Shown piece after piece: positions 26,146 through 33,932 of a DNA stretch of 64,000 nt. The stretch lies in NCBI RefSeq assembly GCF_014196535.1, contig NZ_JACIDU010000005.1, positions 1 through 64,000 on the forward strand, in the 5' to 3' direction. Source of the DNA: Allorhizobium borbori. GTDB taxonomy: Bacteria; Pseudomonadota; Alphaproteobacteria; Rhizobiales; Rhizobiaceae. Position 1 is the stretch's first letter, and the number at the start of each line of letters is the position of its first letter. The notes under the pieces are model-generated. The model had not been told where the DNA came from. It saw only the letters and a list, made by a program, of their open reading frames with translations, and did not search any database. The position numbers were made by a program, and so were the translations under genes.

Positions 26146-27111
26146 ATGCTCCGTCTCATGGATTCGCTTGCCCCTATCGCTCCAACGATCCCGAGCTGGT
26201 CGCCCCGTCTGCCGGGCTGGGCGCGGCCGCGGACACACGACCTCAGCGAATCCGACGCCGCCTTCGCGGCCGGTACAGCTCTGAAATCCCTCGACGATTT
26301 GATCCGCGCCGACCCACCATGGATCGGCTGCTGGCGCGATCGCCTCGCGTTAAAATCCGCCGTCGTCGCCGACCGAATGCTCGGTCGCAGCGAGGAAGAA
26401 ACCGCAATCCGCGACGCGGTTTTGCTGACGTCTGTAGGCGACGATCCCGGTCCGGCCGGCAAGCTGTTTTTGGCCATACGAATGCTGGCGCGCCAATCCG
26501 GGACGGTCACAACACCGTACGTTAAGGAGCTTGCTGCACTGCTCGGGATGAAGTGGGACGGCGGCCTTGCCTCCGTCCCTGAGATGGTCGATTCTGCAAA
26601 TCAGTCCGAGCGAGCAGCACCCTTCGCGGTGGCGGACCTGATAACGGCGATCTCTGCCGCTCGCCCGGACGCCGAGGTGATGGCGCTTGGGCTGGGCGAG
26701 GTCATGCTGGCCCACAAGCTGAAATGGCCAAAGTCAGTGCCGCTGCTGCTGCCCGAGCGCTTCGGGTCCGCCTTCCGCACCATCGGCGGTCGCGGTCGCG
26801 TCCAACCGGGAGAGCCGGCGTATCCGAAAGCCATCTGTCTGGCGCTGGTCGCCGGCGTCGATGCGGCGCTGCGGTCTGCCGCCGAGATCGATCGTCGCGC
26901 TGCGCAGTTGCTGGCGGTAGCGCCGAAGGTCCGGACCAAGGGCGCCGAGCCGGTGATCCGCAAATTGCTGACCGAAGATGCCGTGCCGGCGTCGGCGCCG
27001 GGCTCAAAACTGTCGCGCTGGGCGGCCAACCGGCTTTTCGAGCGACTTGAAAGTCTTGAGGCGGTGCGCGAACTGTCCGGCCGCTCCTCCTTCCGGATCT
27101 TTGGATTGTGA
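26146..27111 (+). CDS. DUF1403-family protein
   Basis: A 321-residue protein of the DUF1403 family, known mainly from Rhizobiales replicons; its function is unknown. The sequence is rich in helices, starts with a Pro-rich stretch (PTIPSWSPRLPGWARPR) and has no catalytic motif that I can see. The 5' half (FAAGTALKSLDDLIRADPPWIGCWRDRLALKSA) and the middle (HKLKWPKSVPLLLPERF) are the most family-like. The first ATG is at 26146, with another at 26158; neither has a strong ribosome site. Its stop overlaps the next gene's start (TGATG), so it is co-translated with scpB and may work with it. Confidence 0.8.
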   Translation: MLRLMDSLAPIAPTIPSWSPRLPGWARPRTHDLSESDAAFAAGTALKSLDDLIRADPPWIGCWRDRLALKSAVVADRMLGRSEEETAIRDAVLLTSVGDDPGPAGKLFLAIRMLARQSGTVTTPYVKELAALLGMKWDGGLASVPEMVDSANQSERAAPFAVADLITAISAARPDAEVMALGLGEVMLAHKLKWPKSVPLLLPERFGSAFRTIGGRGRVQPGEPAYPKAICLALVAGVDAALRSAAEIDRRAAQLLAVAPKVRTKGAEPVIRKLLTEDAVPASAPGSKLSRWAANRLFERLESLEAVRELSGRSSFRIFGL

Positions 27112-27806
27112 TGATTACGGGAGCAAGCGCACCTAGAACCCGACGTCAGGCCAAGCAGGGGCAGTACGAGGTCCTTTATGATCGTGAGCTAGAGGACCTG
27201 CCGGCGGAACTGCGCTGGCGGGAATGGATGATGCGGGTCGAGGCGGTGATCTTTGCCTCGGCCGAGCCGGTCAGCCGCGAGACGCTTGCGCGGGTGGTCG
27301 GAAAAGATTGCAGCATCGACTCTCTCATCGACGACCTCGCTGAGGAATTGCGGGACCGGCCGTACGAACTGGTGTCGGTCGCCGGTGGCTGGCAGCACCG
27401 GACCCGTCCGCGGTTCGCCGGGACGATCCGCGCTTCGTCGGCGCCGACAAGGCCAGGGGCGGCGGCACTGTCGGAATTCGAGGCGATGGTACTGATGGCG
27501 GTGGGATATTTCCAGCCCGTGACGCGCGGGGAGCTGTCGAAGATCTTTGGCAAGGAAGTAAGCCGCGATGTCATTAGTAATTTACGTGGGGCGGGTTTCA
27601 TTGGATCCGGGCCGCGCAGCCCGACGCCGGGGGCACCCTATACCTATGTGACGACGCAGCACTTTCTCTCGGCGTTCGGAATGGAAACGCTGCGCGACCT
27701 GCCGAACATCGAAGCCCTTGAAGATGCCGGCCTGCTGAGCCGACATGCGGTTCAAAATGAAATCGCGGCCTCGGAAGGCGGCGAGAGCGAAGCGGATGAA
27801 GAATAG
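27111..27806 (+). CDS. scpB: Segregation and condensation protein ScpB (accessory copy)
   Basis: A 231-residue ScpB/kleisin-interacting protein. WMMRVEAVIFASAEPVSRETLARVVGKD is the first winged helix. LSEFEAMVLMAVGYFQPVTRGELSKIFGKEVSRDVISNLRGAGFI is the second. ScpB normally binds ScpA and SMC in chromosome condensation. No scpA or smc is near, so this copy would either join the host complex or act alone. The start ATG 27111 shares bases with the DUF1403 stop; GTG 27108 is possible. The C-terminal tail is acidic. Confidence 0.87.
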   Translation: MITGASAPRTRRQAKQGQYEVLYDRELEDLPAELRWREWMMRVEAVIFASAEPVSRETLARVVGKDCSIDSLIDDLAEELRDRPYELVSVAGGWQHRTRPRFAGTIRASSAPTRPGAAALSEFEAMVLMAVGYFQPVTRGELSKIFGKEVSRDVISNLRGAGFIGSGPRSPTPGAPYTYVTTQHFLSAFGMETLRDLPNIEALEDAGLLSRHAVQNEIAASEGGESEADEE

Positions 27807-27925
27807 TGTTTTTCCAGAAGTGTCTCGTCGGTCGGCGCACTAATGCGCGCATTGCGGCATTCCGTTCGATGGACCGGCCATCGCGGAATAAGCGATGTGG
27901 TGGCGTCTGCAGACGAAGTGCAATA

Positions 27926-28423
27926 TCAGACCAAGAGCACCTGCAATTCAGGTAGCGCTGGGGCAATGACGTTGATGAAGTCGCGATCGGAGGTCACGAT
28001 CGTGTAATTCCGTTCGATGGCCTGTGCGGTGATCCAGAGATCGTTTTCGTCAATCTGAAGCATTTCGCTCGTCACCCGATCGGTCCACATTTCTACCCAT
28101 CTTGGGGCACGGCGTGCGAGATCAAGCCTCTGCTGCGCCACGCTGGCTTTGACATGCGCGAAAGCCGCCGCAGTATGTCGATCAATATTTGCCAAGGGGT
28201 GTTCCTCGGCCCGCTCGATGCAGGCTTCGATATGGGTGAGGGGCCGACCTACGGCCTGTGAGAGCGCTAGACCGAAGCGAAGCTCGGCGATCGTGACAGC
28301 TGAGACGAGCTGAGATGCACCGGATTCGAGATTTTCGATGGCTTGCCTGACAGAAGTATGGTTCGGTCTGTGGGCGTCGTAGAGAACCGAAACGAGGTTG
28401 GTGTCTAGGAGATAGGTTTCCAT
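27926..28423 (-). CDS. PIN-domain nuclease, third gene of the regulator-methyltransferase operon
   Basis: A 165-residue PIN domain. METYLLDTNLVSVLYD carries the first Asp, AVTIAELRFGLAL the Glu, NDLWITAQAIERNYTIVTSDRDF the last acidic residues. All four PIN positions are present, so it should be an active metal-dependent RNase (VapC-like), although it is larger than most. Its ATG follows the methyltransferase TAG with no gap, which means coupled translation. No antitoxin-like gene precedes it. It may be held in check by the methyltransferase or act as the effector of that system. Both are inferences. Confidence 0.85.
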   Translation of the reverse strand: METYLLDTNLVSVLYDAHRPNHTSVRQAIENLESGASQLVSAVTIAELRFGLALSQAVGRPLTHIEACIERAEEHPLANIDRHTAAAFAHVKASVAQQRLDLARRAPRWVEMWTDRVTSEMLQIDENDLWITAQAIERNYTIVTSDRDFINVIAPALPELQVLLV

Positions 28424-30925
28424 CTAGCGCACGAACCGCCTTAGGATATCGACCTCGTCTTTCGGCGCTGGCTCGAACGCCTTTGTCGCCCACGGTCCGC
28501 GGTTGGCTTGTACGAGCGGCCCACGATATTCGTGAAGCGGAACAAACGCCTTGAAGTTTTCTGGCAGCCAACCACCAAAACCATGTCCGGTACGACGCTC
28601 GCTTTCATGACCCCGAAAATACTCCAGCAGTCGTCGCTCGATGCGAGGCGGAAGATCGTAGGCTTTCAGTACCTGCGCATCGATGTCTATCAACAGGCTG
28701 GCAAGATGATCGAGGGTCGCTATGCTGACAAGCCCGGCTTGATCAGCCACGTTTCGCTCGCTTTTGTAGGTGTGGACCGCATCCACGATTGCTCGATAGT
28801 CAGTCGTCTTCGGAACGGGAAGGCGTTTCAGAAGCTCGTTCGTGAAATGTTGATTTGACGCTCTTTCCGCGACAAATGCATTGGTAAGAGGTCCGTTTAA
28901 GATTGCCTCGAGAGCTTCGCCAGGCAAATCCGTCGCCTCCGTCCATATGCCGAAGAAGGCTTGCGATGCAACCAGCCCAGATGTGTCGTAAGCTGCGGCA
29001 ATCCTCCAGGGCCCACGAGACAAGCGAGCGACATTTGTCAGAACCTTGGGCAGGTGCCAAGGTCTTGAAAGAGGCGCTAATCTGTAGGCACTTTCCTCGC
29101 GCACATCGAGGAAACTTATGGACTTAATGCCAAATTGGACAAGTGAGTCAGCGGGCTTGAACACGCCTCGCGCATACCCCCGTCGCGGCTCCTCGCAGCG
29201 CCCATCGTCTTGCGACACCCACTGCAAGCCCCGGTAAATCTCAGCCTTTGAGCCCAGATGGGGGTATCGATCGACATACTCCCAAAGTTCATCGAGTGCA
29301 CCGACCCACAGACCGCCGTCGCTTACGAGCTTCTGTCGCCGACGTTCGGCGGTCACGACACCGCTGGAGAGGAAGGCGAGGCGATCACGATCTTCTACCA
29401 CCGTCGAGACGAGCTTCGACGGTGTGACGCTGTCATCGGGGCGCCGATCACTCGCCACGAGAAGGGCCGTCTCAAAGCCAGCCTGCTGGAACGTCCTATC
29501 CGGTAGTGACGTTAGCTCTATATTTCCGTAGAGGTCCGCAATTTTCTGCCTCAGTTCTGCATATTGCTTTTGGCGCAGAAACCCCTGCGGAAGGACAAAT
29601 CCGATCGCTGGTGGTTTCGAATCTAAAACCGTCCGCAGTACGGCCATGGGCTTCGAAAGCGATCGTGTCGCGATCTCGGGATATTGAGTCCGCTCGGCGA
29701 GGTCGAAGTCCTCCCAAGGGGGATTACACAACACGATCGTGGCGCTGGCTAGCTCCTCGGCGAGGCTTTTGCCCTCAAAGAGATCCTTTGTAGCGATCTT
29801 CCATCCGTTTGCGTTGGGGTAGTCCGCAAGGATCAATGAAAGTGTTGCGACCTCGCAAGCGAAGGAATCGATTTCGGCGCCACGGACGCGTGGCACCAGA
29901 AACGCGTGCCGTTGTTCTGCGGACCAGTCGCTCGGAAGATAATCTCGCAGACGTCGTAGGGCTGCCACCAACAACGTTCCTGCCCCTGTGAATGGCTCGA
30001 AGATTGACAAGGTCGGCAAATCAAACCGAGATAAATCGAGCTTACTTACCAAGAATTCGGCTACTTGTCGTGGCGTCGAATGGGTCCCGAAGCGCTTTCG
30101 CGTATCAGTTGTTACGAGGGTGTTCTCGTACACAAAGGCAAGGCTGTCGGATGAGATGTTCCTGAAGCTGATCGCCTGTCTCAGCAACTGCCAAGCAGCG
30201 TCAACGGAAGTCTTAGGCAGCTCGTCAATGCCGGTCTCTGAAAACTTGCCCAGCCCATAATAGGCTTCAATCCCAGCGAGCACGTCGCCGACGGGAGCAT
30301 CAGCCCACGAAGCTGCAGCCGGATGTTGGCGGTCCGCCAATATTTTGGCTGCAAGCAAACGGAAGGTCACCCTGAAGGCGCCGATTTCCTGATCGGAGCT
30401 GAGATCATTGAGCAGGGCTCGAATGACATCCTCAAGAAGGCGAGCAAGCTTGAGCTCTACCTCGTGCTCAATGGCCGGGATGAGGCCAAGGTCCACAAAA
30501 TCGAGCTGGTAAGCGGCTTGGTTCTGGCCGAGCGATTTTGCACGGTGTACGGACAGAGGGCTCCATTCTTGCGCATGACGCCGGAAGAGTTCGCTCAGCC
30601 CACTGATTGAGACACGTTCGATGAGGCGCGGACCTCCCTCGGCCCCAACGCGCCACACGCCAACATCTGACGGGCCGATCGAAAAAAGGATTGGTGCGCC
30701 TAATGATCGTCGCCGAGCAATCTCGACTTCGCTCACATCACCGGAGATAACACCAAAAGCGGCAGACCTATAGGACTCCGGGACTTGCGTGAATGCAGCT
30801 AATTCCACATGGCGCTGCTCGCCTCCAGCGGAGAGCACGTCGGCGAATTTATAGTCGCGGATGATGGCCTCGGTGGAATAGCCGAGCTTTAGGAGTTCGC
30901 TTTCTATGGACAGGAGAGCGCTCAT
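28424..30925 (-). CDS. Adenine-specific DNA methyltransferase, Eco57I/type IIG-like architecture
   Basis: An 833-residue protein. An N-terminal ~150-residue region of unknown fold is followed by a helical region (KLARLLEDVIRALLNDL... FVYENTL, then FGTHSTPRQVAEFLV), as in HsdM and type IIG enzymes. The SAM motif I is IFEPFTGAGTLLVAAL near residue 310. The catalytic motif IV is VLCNPPWEDF near 400, of the NPPW type that methylates N6 of adenine. The C-terminal ~350 residues contain a TaqI/Eco57I-like specificity region (RLPVPKT). I see no clear nuclease motif in the N-terminus. Its start overlaps the regulator stop (ATGA) and its stop abuts the PIN gene. It probably marks host DNA. Confidence 0.88.
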   Translation of the reverse strand: MSALLSIESELLKLGYSTEAIIRDYKFADVLSAGGEQRHVELAAFTQVPESYRSAAFGVISGDVSEVEIARRRSLGAPILFSIGPSDVGVWRVGAEGGPRLIERVSISGLSELFRRHAQEWSPLSVHRAKSLGQNQAAYQLDFVDLGLIPAIEHEVELKLARLLEDVIRALLNDLSSDQEIGAFRVTFRLLAAKILADRQHPAAASWADAPVGDVLAGIEAYYGLGKFSETGIDELPKTSVDAAWQLLRQAISFRNISSDSLAFVYENTLVTTDTRKRFGTHSTPRQVAEFLVSKLDLSRFDLPTLSIFEPFTGAGTLLVAALRRLRDYLPSDWSAEQRHAFLVPRVRGAEIDSFACEVATLSLILADYPNANGWKIATKDLFEGKSLAEELASATIVLCNPPWEDFDLAERTQYPEIATRSLSKPMAVLRTVLDSKPPAIGFVLPQGFLRQKQYAELRQKIADLYGNIELTSLPDRTFQQAGFETALLVASDRRPDDSVTPSKLVSTVVEDRDRLAFLSSGVVTAERRRQKLVSDGGLWVGALDELWEYVDRYPHLGSKAEIYRGLQWVSQDDGRCEEPRRGYARGVFKPADSLVQFGIKSISFLDVREESAYRLAPLSRPWHLPKVLTNVARLSRGPWRIAAAYDTSGLVASQAFFGIWTEATDLPGEALEAILNGPLTNAFVAERASNQHFTNELLKRLPVPKTTDYRAIVDAVHTYKSERNVADQAGLVSIATLDHLASLLIDIDAQVLKAYDLPPRIERRLLEYFRGHESERRTGHGFGGWLPENFKAFVPLHEYRGPLVQANRGPWATKAFEPAPKDEVDILRRFVR

Positions 30926-31425
30926 GGCGCGGCCCCCTTCGATATCGTTGCATGGCGTCTTTGAGCGATATGTGAGACACTAATCGCCGGAAACAATGGG
31001 AGCTGGTCGTTCGGGGCAACCTGTTCAAAACCTTCCGACAACGCCTGGAGGTGAGGGTCGAGCCGCAGCAAAATAAGATCAAGCTCCAGCGGCGCCAATT
31101 CACTTGGCCCAAGTAGCTGGCAGCGACCGTCATCCGAAACCGCAAGTGTGGAACCCCATAGAGAGGGAAAAGATCTTCCGTCAAGGTAGTTGCGAACTGC
31201 GGCCAGGAGATCGCGGTGCGCTTGGAGTTCGACGTGAAAGCGGCTGCGCAGCACCACGGCCAACCGCAGCAGCAGCACCGTCTGCCATGAGAACTGTGCT
31301 TCGCTTCCTCGTTTTTGGGCTGGCACATCGGGCACGATCAAAGCGCGCCGAACTGTCCATTCTCGCAGTTGATCTGATGTCAGCCCAGTAAGTCGAAGCA
31401 CATCTCTGGATTTCGCGAAGCGCAT
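30922..31425 (-). CDS. MerR-like helix-turn-helix regulator of the methyltransferase-PIN operon
   Basis: A 167-residue protein. SRDVLRLTGLTSDQLREWTVRRALIVPDVPAQKRGSEAQFSWQTVLLLRLAVVLRS is a MerR-type winged helix: helix-turn-helix, arm, then the F-S-W-Q-x-V-L-L-L-R-L helix. The C-terminal ~100 residues are not a known ligand domain. The start at 31425 (MRFAKSRD) is supported by GGAGGGG six bases upstream; the frame is open to 31797 but that part crosses the operator and the IS6 end. Two GGGTAT-ATACCC palindromes lie directly upstream, so autoregulation of the whole operon is likely. Confidence 0.8.
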   Translation of the reverse strand: MRFAKSRDVLRLTGLTSDQLREWTVRRALIVPDVPAQKRGSEAQFSWQTVLLLRLAVVLRSRFHVELQAHRDLLAAVRNYLDGRSFPSLWGSTLAVSDDGRCQLLGPSELAPLELDLILLRLDPHLQALSEGFEQVAPNDQLPLFPAISVSHIAQRRHATISKGAAP

Positions 31426-31439
31426 CACCCCTCCAAATC

Positions 31440-31452
31440 GGGTATGATACCC
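31440..31452. promoter_or_regulatory. Palindromic operator 1 (GGGTATGATACCC)
   Basis: A perfect 13-bp palindrome with a central G lies 15 bases upstream of the MerR-like start. A twin copy lies 30 bases away, about three helical turns. It is almost certainly a regulator binding site; the MerR-like protein is the obvious candidate. Confidence 0.7.
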
Positions 31453-31469
31453 ATTCTTTCCTAAAGTTT

Positions 31470-31482
31470 GGGTATCATACCC
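31470..31482. promoter_or_regulatory. Palindromic operator 2 (GGGTATCATACCC)
   Basis: Identical to operator 1 except for the central base, which reads the same on the opposite strand. The two sites share arms GGGTAT and ATACCC. The promoter of the methyltransferase operon probably lies between or across them. Confidence 0.7.
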
Positions 31483-31600
31483 GAACTGCTTCGTCCAGTG
31501 GCCTGTAGGCTGGTGTATCCGCTTCCGGTTATGTCTCCCGGGCCGGGCTTGTCGGTTGGCACTTAACCGTGAGAATGCGGTCGTTTCGATATGGCTTGGC

Positions 31601-32409
31601 GGCATCGTCAACTTAACGGAATGTGGAATTTGATGTGGGAATGACGGGCCATGACAGACCGTGATCCACTCTATCGCCGACATCGCTTTCCCGCTGACGT
31701 CATTGCCCACGCCGTGTGGCTCTATTTCCGTTTCCCTTTGAGCCTGCGCATGGTCGAAGACCTGCTGGCTGCCCGCGGAATCATTGTCTCGCACCAAACC
31801 GTCCGGCTGTGGGCGGAGAAATTTGGCCGCACCTTTGCCAACGAGATCCGTCGTCGATCATCCGGTCGGCTTGGGGACAAGTGGCACCTTGATGAGGCCG
31901 TTGTTTCAATCCGTGGCAAGAAGCATTGGCTGTGGCGCGCAGTTGATCAGGACGGCTTCGTGTTGGAGGTTCTCGTTCAAAGCCGCCGAAATGCCAAGGC
32001 CGCCAAGCGACTGATGCGCAAGCTCTTGAAGGGTCAGGGACGGACGCCCCGTGTGATCATCACCGATAAGCTGCGATCCTACGGCGCAGCAAGGCGAGAG
32101 ATCATGCCGGATGTCGAACATCGCTCCCACAAAGGGTTGAATAATCGGGCGGAGAATTCTCACCAGCCAGTCCGGCGGCGAGAGCGGATCATGAAGCGCT
32201 TCAAATCGCAGCGACATCTACAATGCTTCATCTCTATCCACGATCCGATCGCCAACCTGTTTCACATCCCGCGCCACGACATAACCTCGGGCCATCATCG
32301 CGAACTGCGCGCAGAGGCGATGAGCCTGTGGGCGAAAATTGCCCGAGCATGAGAAGTATCTGCGGACAGCCTCTTTCGCTGGCCCTTTGTCCCTTAAGTT
32401 TACGATGCC
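31601..32409 (+). mobile_element. IS6-family insertion sequence, intact
   Basis: The ends GGCATCGTCAACTTAA (31601-31616) and the complement of TTAAGTTTACGATGCC (32394-32409) match at 15 of 16 positions. One transposase gene fills the ~0.8 kb element. No clear 8-bp target duplication is seen. On the right it cuts into a tyrosine recombinase relic. Confidence 0.8.
31651..32352 (+). CDS. IS6-family transposase
   Basis: A 233-residue DDE transposase, full length for the family. The N-terminal helix-turn-helix is LSLRMVEDLLAARGIIVSHQTVRLWAEKFG. The catalytic residues are D in KWHLDEAVVSI, D in VIITDKLRSYG and E in NNRAENSHQPVRRRER. The sequence is in a different IS6 subgroup from the copies at 1013 and 17812. 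It lies 225 bp upstream of, and divergent from, the MerR-like gene, so it may affect that promoter. Confidence 0.93.
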   Translation: MTDRDPLYRRHRFPADVIAHAVWLYFRFPLSLRMVEDLLAARGIIVSHQTVRLWAEKFGRTFANEIRRRSSGRLGDKWHLDEAVVSIRGKKHWLWRAVDQDGFVLEVLVQSRRNAKAAKRLMRKLLKGQGRTPRVIITDKLRSYGAARREIMPDVEHRSHKGLNNRAENSHQPVRRRERIMKRFKSQRHLQCFISIHDPIANLFHIPRHDITSGHHRELRAEAMSLWAKIARA

Positions 32410-32490
32410 GGCCGCCGCCATCCAGGCCTTCAGCGCCTCGACCGGTCGGTCGGTCAGATAGACGACTTCAATGAGTGCCAGACTTTTCGC
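32410..32490 (-). pseudogene. Remnant of a tyrosine recombinase cut by IS6
   Basis: The minus strand reads LALIEVVYLTDRPVEALKAW then MAAAGI before the IS6 end. This resembles the middle of the catalytic domain of rhizobial integrases (V-x-YLT-x-RPVEALK-x-W). No other part is present here. A more N-terminal piece of a similar protein lies at 18415-18504. Confidence 0.4.
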
Positions 32491-32838
32491 AATAAGGCCA
32501 GCCCTGTCTACAGTGCCTTCTTAATCTGTCGCGATTGGATGGAAAATAATAATCCAGTTCACTTGATTTGGGCTATTAATTAGGCTATCCAATCTAGGCC
32601 GGAACTTAACGGAAGGCCCACCCAAAAATAGCTCCAGTTTCCCGACTGAAGCCTATCGGTCGTCGTGCATAAGTTAAATTGGGAGTTAGAGGAGACGTTC
32701 GCCAAATTAATGTGTGCCGCAAGACCTTGGCGCCGCCTGACACCCGCCGGATGGCAATCCCGCCTGAACCGCTGACGAAATTCTGAAGATGCTGTGGGCG
32801 TGATTTGCTAGGTCACCGTCCACTGGAGATTGGATAAT
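32491..32838. other. Promoter region of Amadori gene set A
   Basis: About 350 bp without a gene, AT-rich in the first half. GATTGGAT (32533) and ATCCAATC (32587) form a distant inverted pair, and TAATCCAG at 32550 resembles a half site near the set A kinase (40031-40042). The promoter of the deglycase-transporter operon should be here. GGAG at 32825 is the ribosome site of the next gene. Confidence 0.4.
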
Positions 32839-33885
32839 ATGGCTCTCGAAAACCTGACGCCGAGCGACGAAGAAATCAAGTCTGCTCCAAATCCTAACTA
32901 TCTTGATGGAGACTACCTGAAGGGCGTTCTTGAGATGACGTTCCGCGACGGCAATCCTGTCGCTGAAAAGCTGGTCGAGGAAATCTTCTCGTCGCGGCAG
33001 ATCGAGTCCATCTACCTCGTCGGTGCAGGCGGCTCGAACTCCTACATTGAGCCGGTTAAGTATATCCTCGATAAGTATTGTGACCTTCGCGTCGAGCGCA
33101 TCAATTCCACGGAATTTGAAACGCGTCGTCCGAAACCGGTCAACGAGAAAGCCGTCGTGCTCTTCACCTCGCACAATGGCGAGACGGAAGACACCGTGGT
33201 GGCTGCCCAGTGGGCAAAGACCACCGGCGCAATCACCGTGGCACTGACCGCCGGCCATGAAAGCGGCCTAGTTGAGGCCTGTGACCACCTGCTCCCCTAC
33301 AGCAAGGAGCTGCCGGGCATGCCGAAGACGATGGTTGCCTATCTCTTCGCTGCGCATTTCTTGAAGCGAAGCGGCAGTCCGGTTGGTGCCCAGCTGATCG
33401 CCGATCTTGAAGCGATGCCCGCAAAGCTGCACGATATCAAGAATGCTGAGCGCGACCGCGGTATTGAGCTAGCGCACAAGTACAAGGACGAGAACATCTA
33501 CTACGTCCTGTCAAGCGGTATCCTTTCGGCCCTGAACTACCAGTATTCGATCTGCATCTTCAACGAGATGCTGTGGCTTGATGCATCCGATATCCACACC
33601 GGCGAATTCCGTCATGGTCCGTACGAAGTGGCCGATGCGGACATGGCTTATGTCTTCCTGATGGACGGAGGCGACAACCGCAAGCTCGATGAGCGGGCGC
33701 TGAAGTTCACCCAGCGCGTCACCGACAAAATCATCACGTTTGATGCCGGCAAGTACAACAACGTATCGCCGCTGCTGTCGCCCTTCGTTATCGGCGTCAC
33801 CTGGTACTGGTTCGCTCACACTCTGTCCGTCCTGCGCGAGCATCCGCTTAGCGTTCGCCGTTACATGTGGAAGGTCGCATATTGA
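32839..33885 (+). CDS. SIS-domain fructosamine-6-phosphate deglycase, FrlB-like (set A)
   Basis: A 348-residue SIS protein. The first SIS domain shows YLVGAGGSNSYIEP and LFTSHNGETEDTVVAA, the sugar-phosphate binding loops. The second contains DIHTGEFRHGPYEVAD with the Glu and His used by sugar isomerases and deglycases. The end VRRYMWKVAY is typical of the FrlB/FraB branch rather than GlmS or AgaS. FrlB-type enzymes split fructosamine-6-phosphates to glucose-6-phosphate and an amino acid. GGAG lies 10 bases before ATG 32839. It leads an operon with a peptide-type transporter. The kinase that would make its substrate is at 40078. A paralogue lies at 53531. Confidence 0.83.
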   Translation: MALENLTPSDEEIKSAPNPNYLDGDYLKGVLEMTFRDGNPVAEKLVEEIFSSRQIESIYLVGAGGSNSYIEPVKYILDKYCDLRVERINSTEFETRRPKPVNEKAVVLFTSHNGETEDTVVAAQWAKTTGAITVALTAGHESGLVEACDHLLPYSKELPGMPKTMVAYLFAAHFLKRSGSPVGAQLIADLEAMPAKLHDIKNAERDRGIELAHKYKDENIYYVLSSGILSALNYQYSICIFNEMLWLDASDIHTGEFRHGPYEVADADMAYVFLMDGGDNRKLDERALKFTQRVTDKIITFDAGKYNNVSPLLSPFVIGVTWYWFAHTLSVLREHPLSVRRYMWKVAY

Positions 33886-33932
33886 TAACGACGACCGTCG
33901 CCATCATGGCTTTGGTCTGAGGAGGAGGCCGG

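Noticed and set aside
30922-31797. 291-codon version of the MerR-like regulator
   Set aside because: The upstream 124 codons cross both palindromic operators and the IS6 end; GGAGGGG before 31425 fixes the start.
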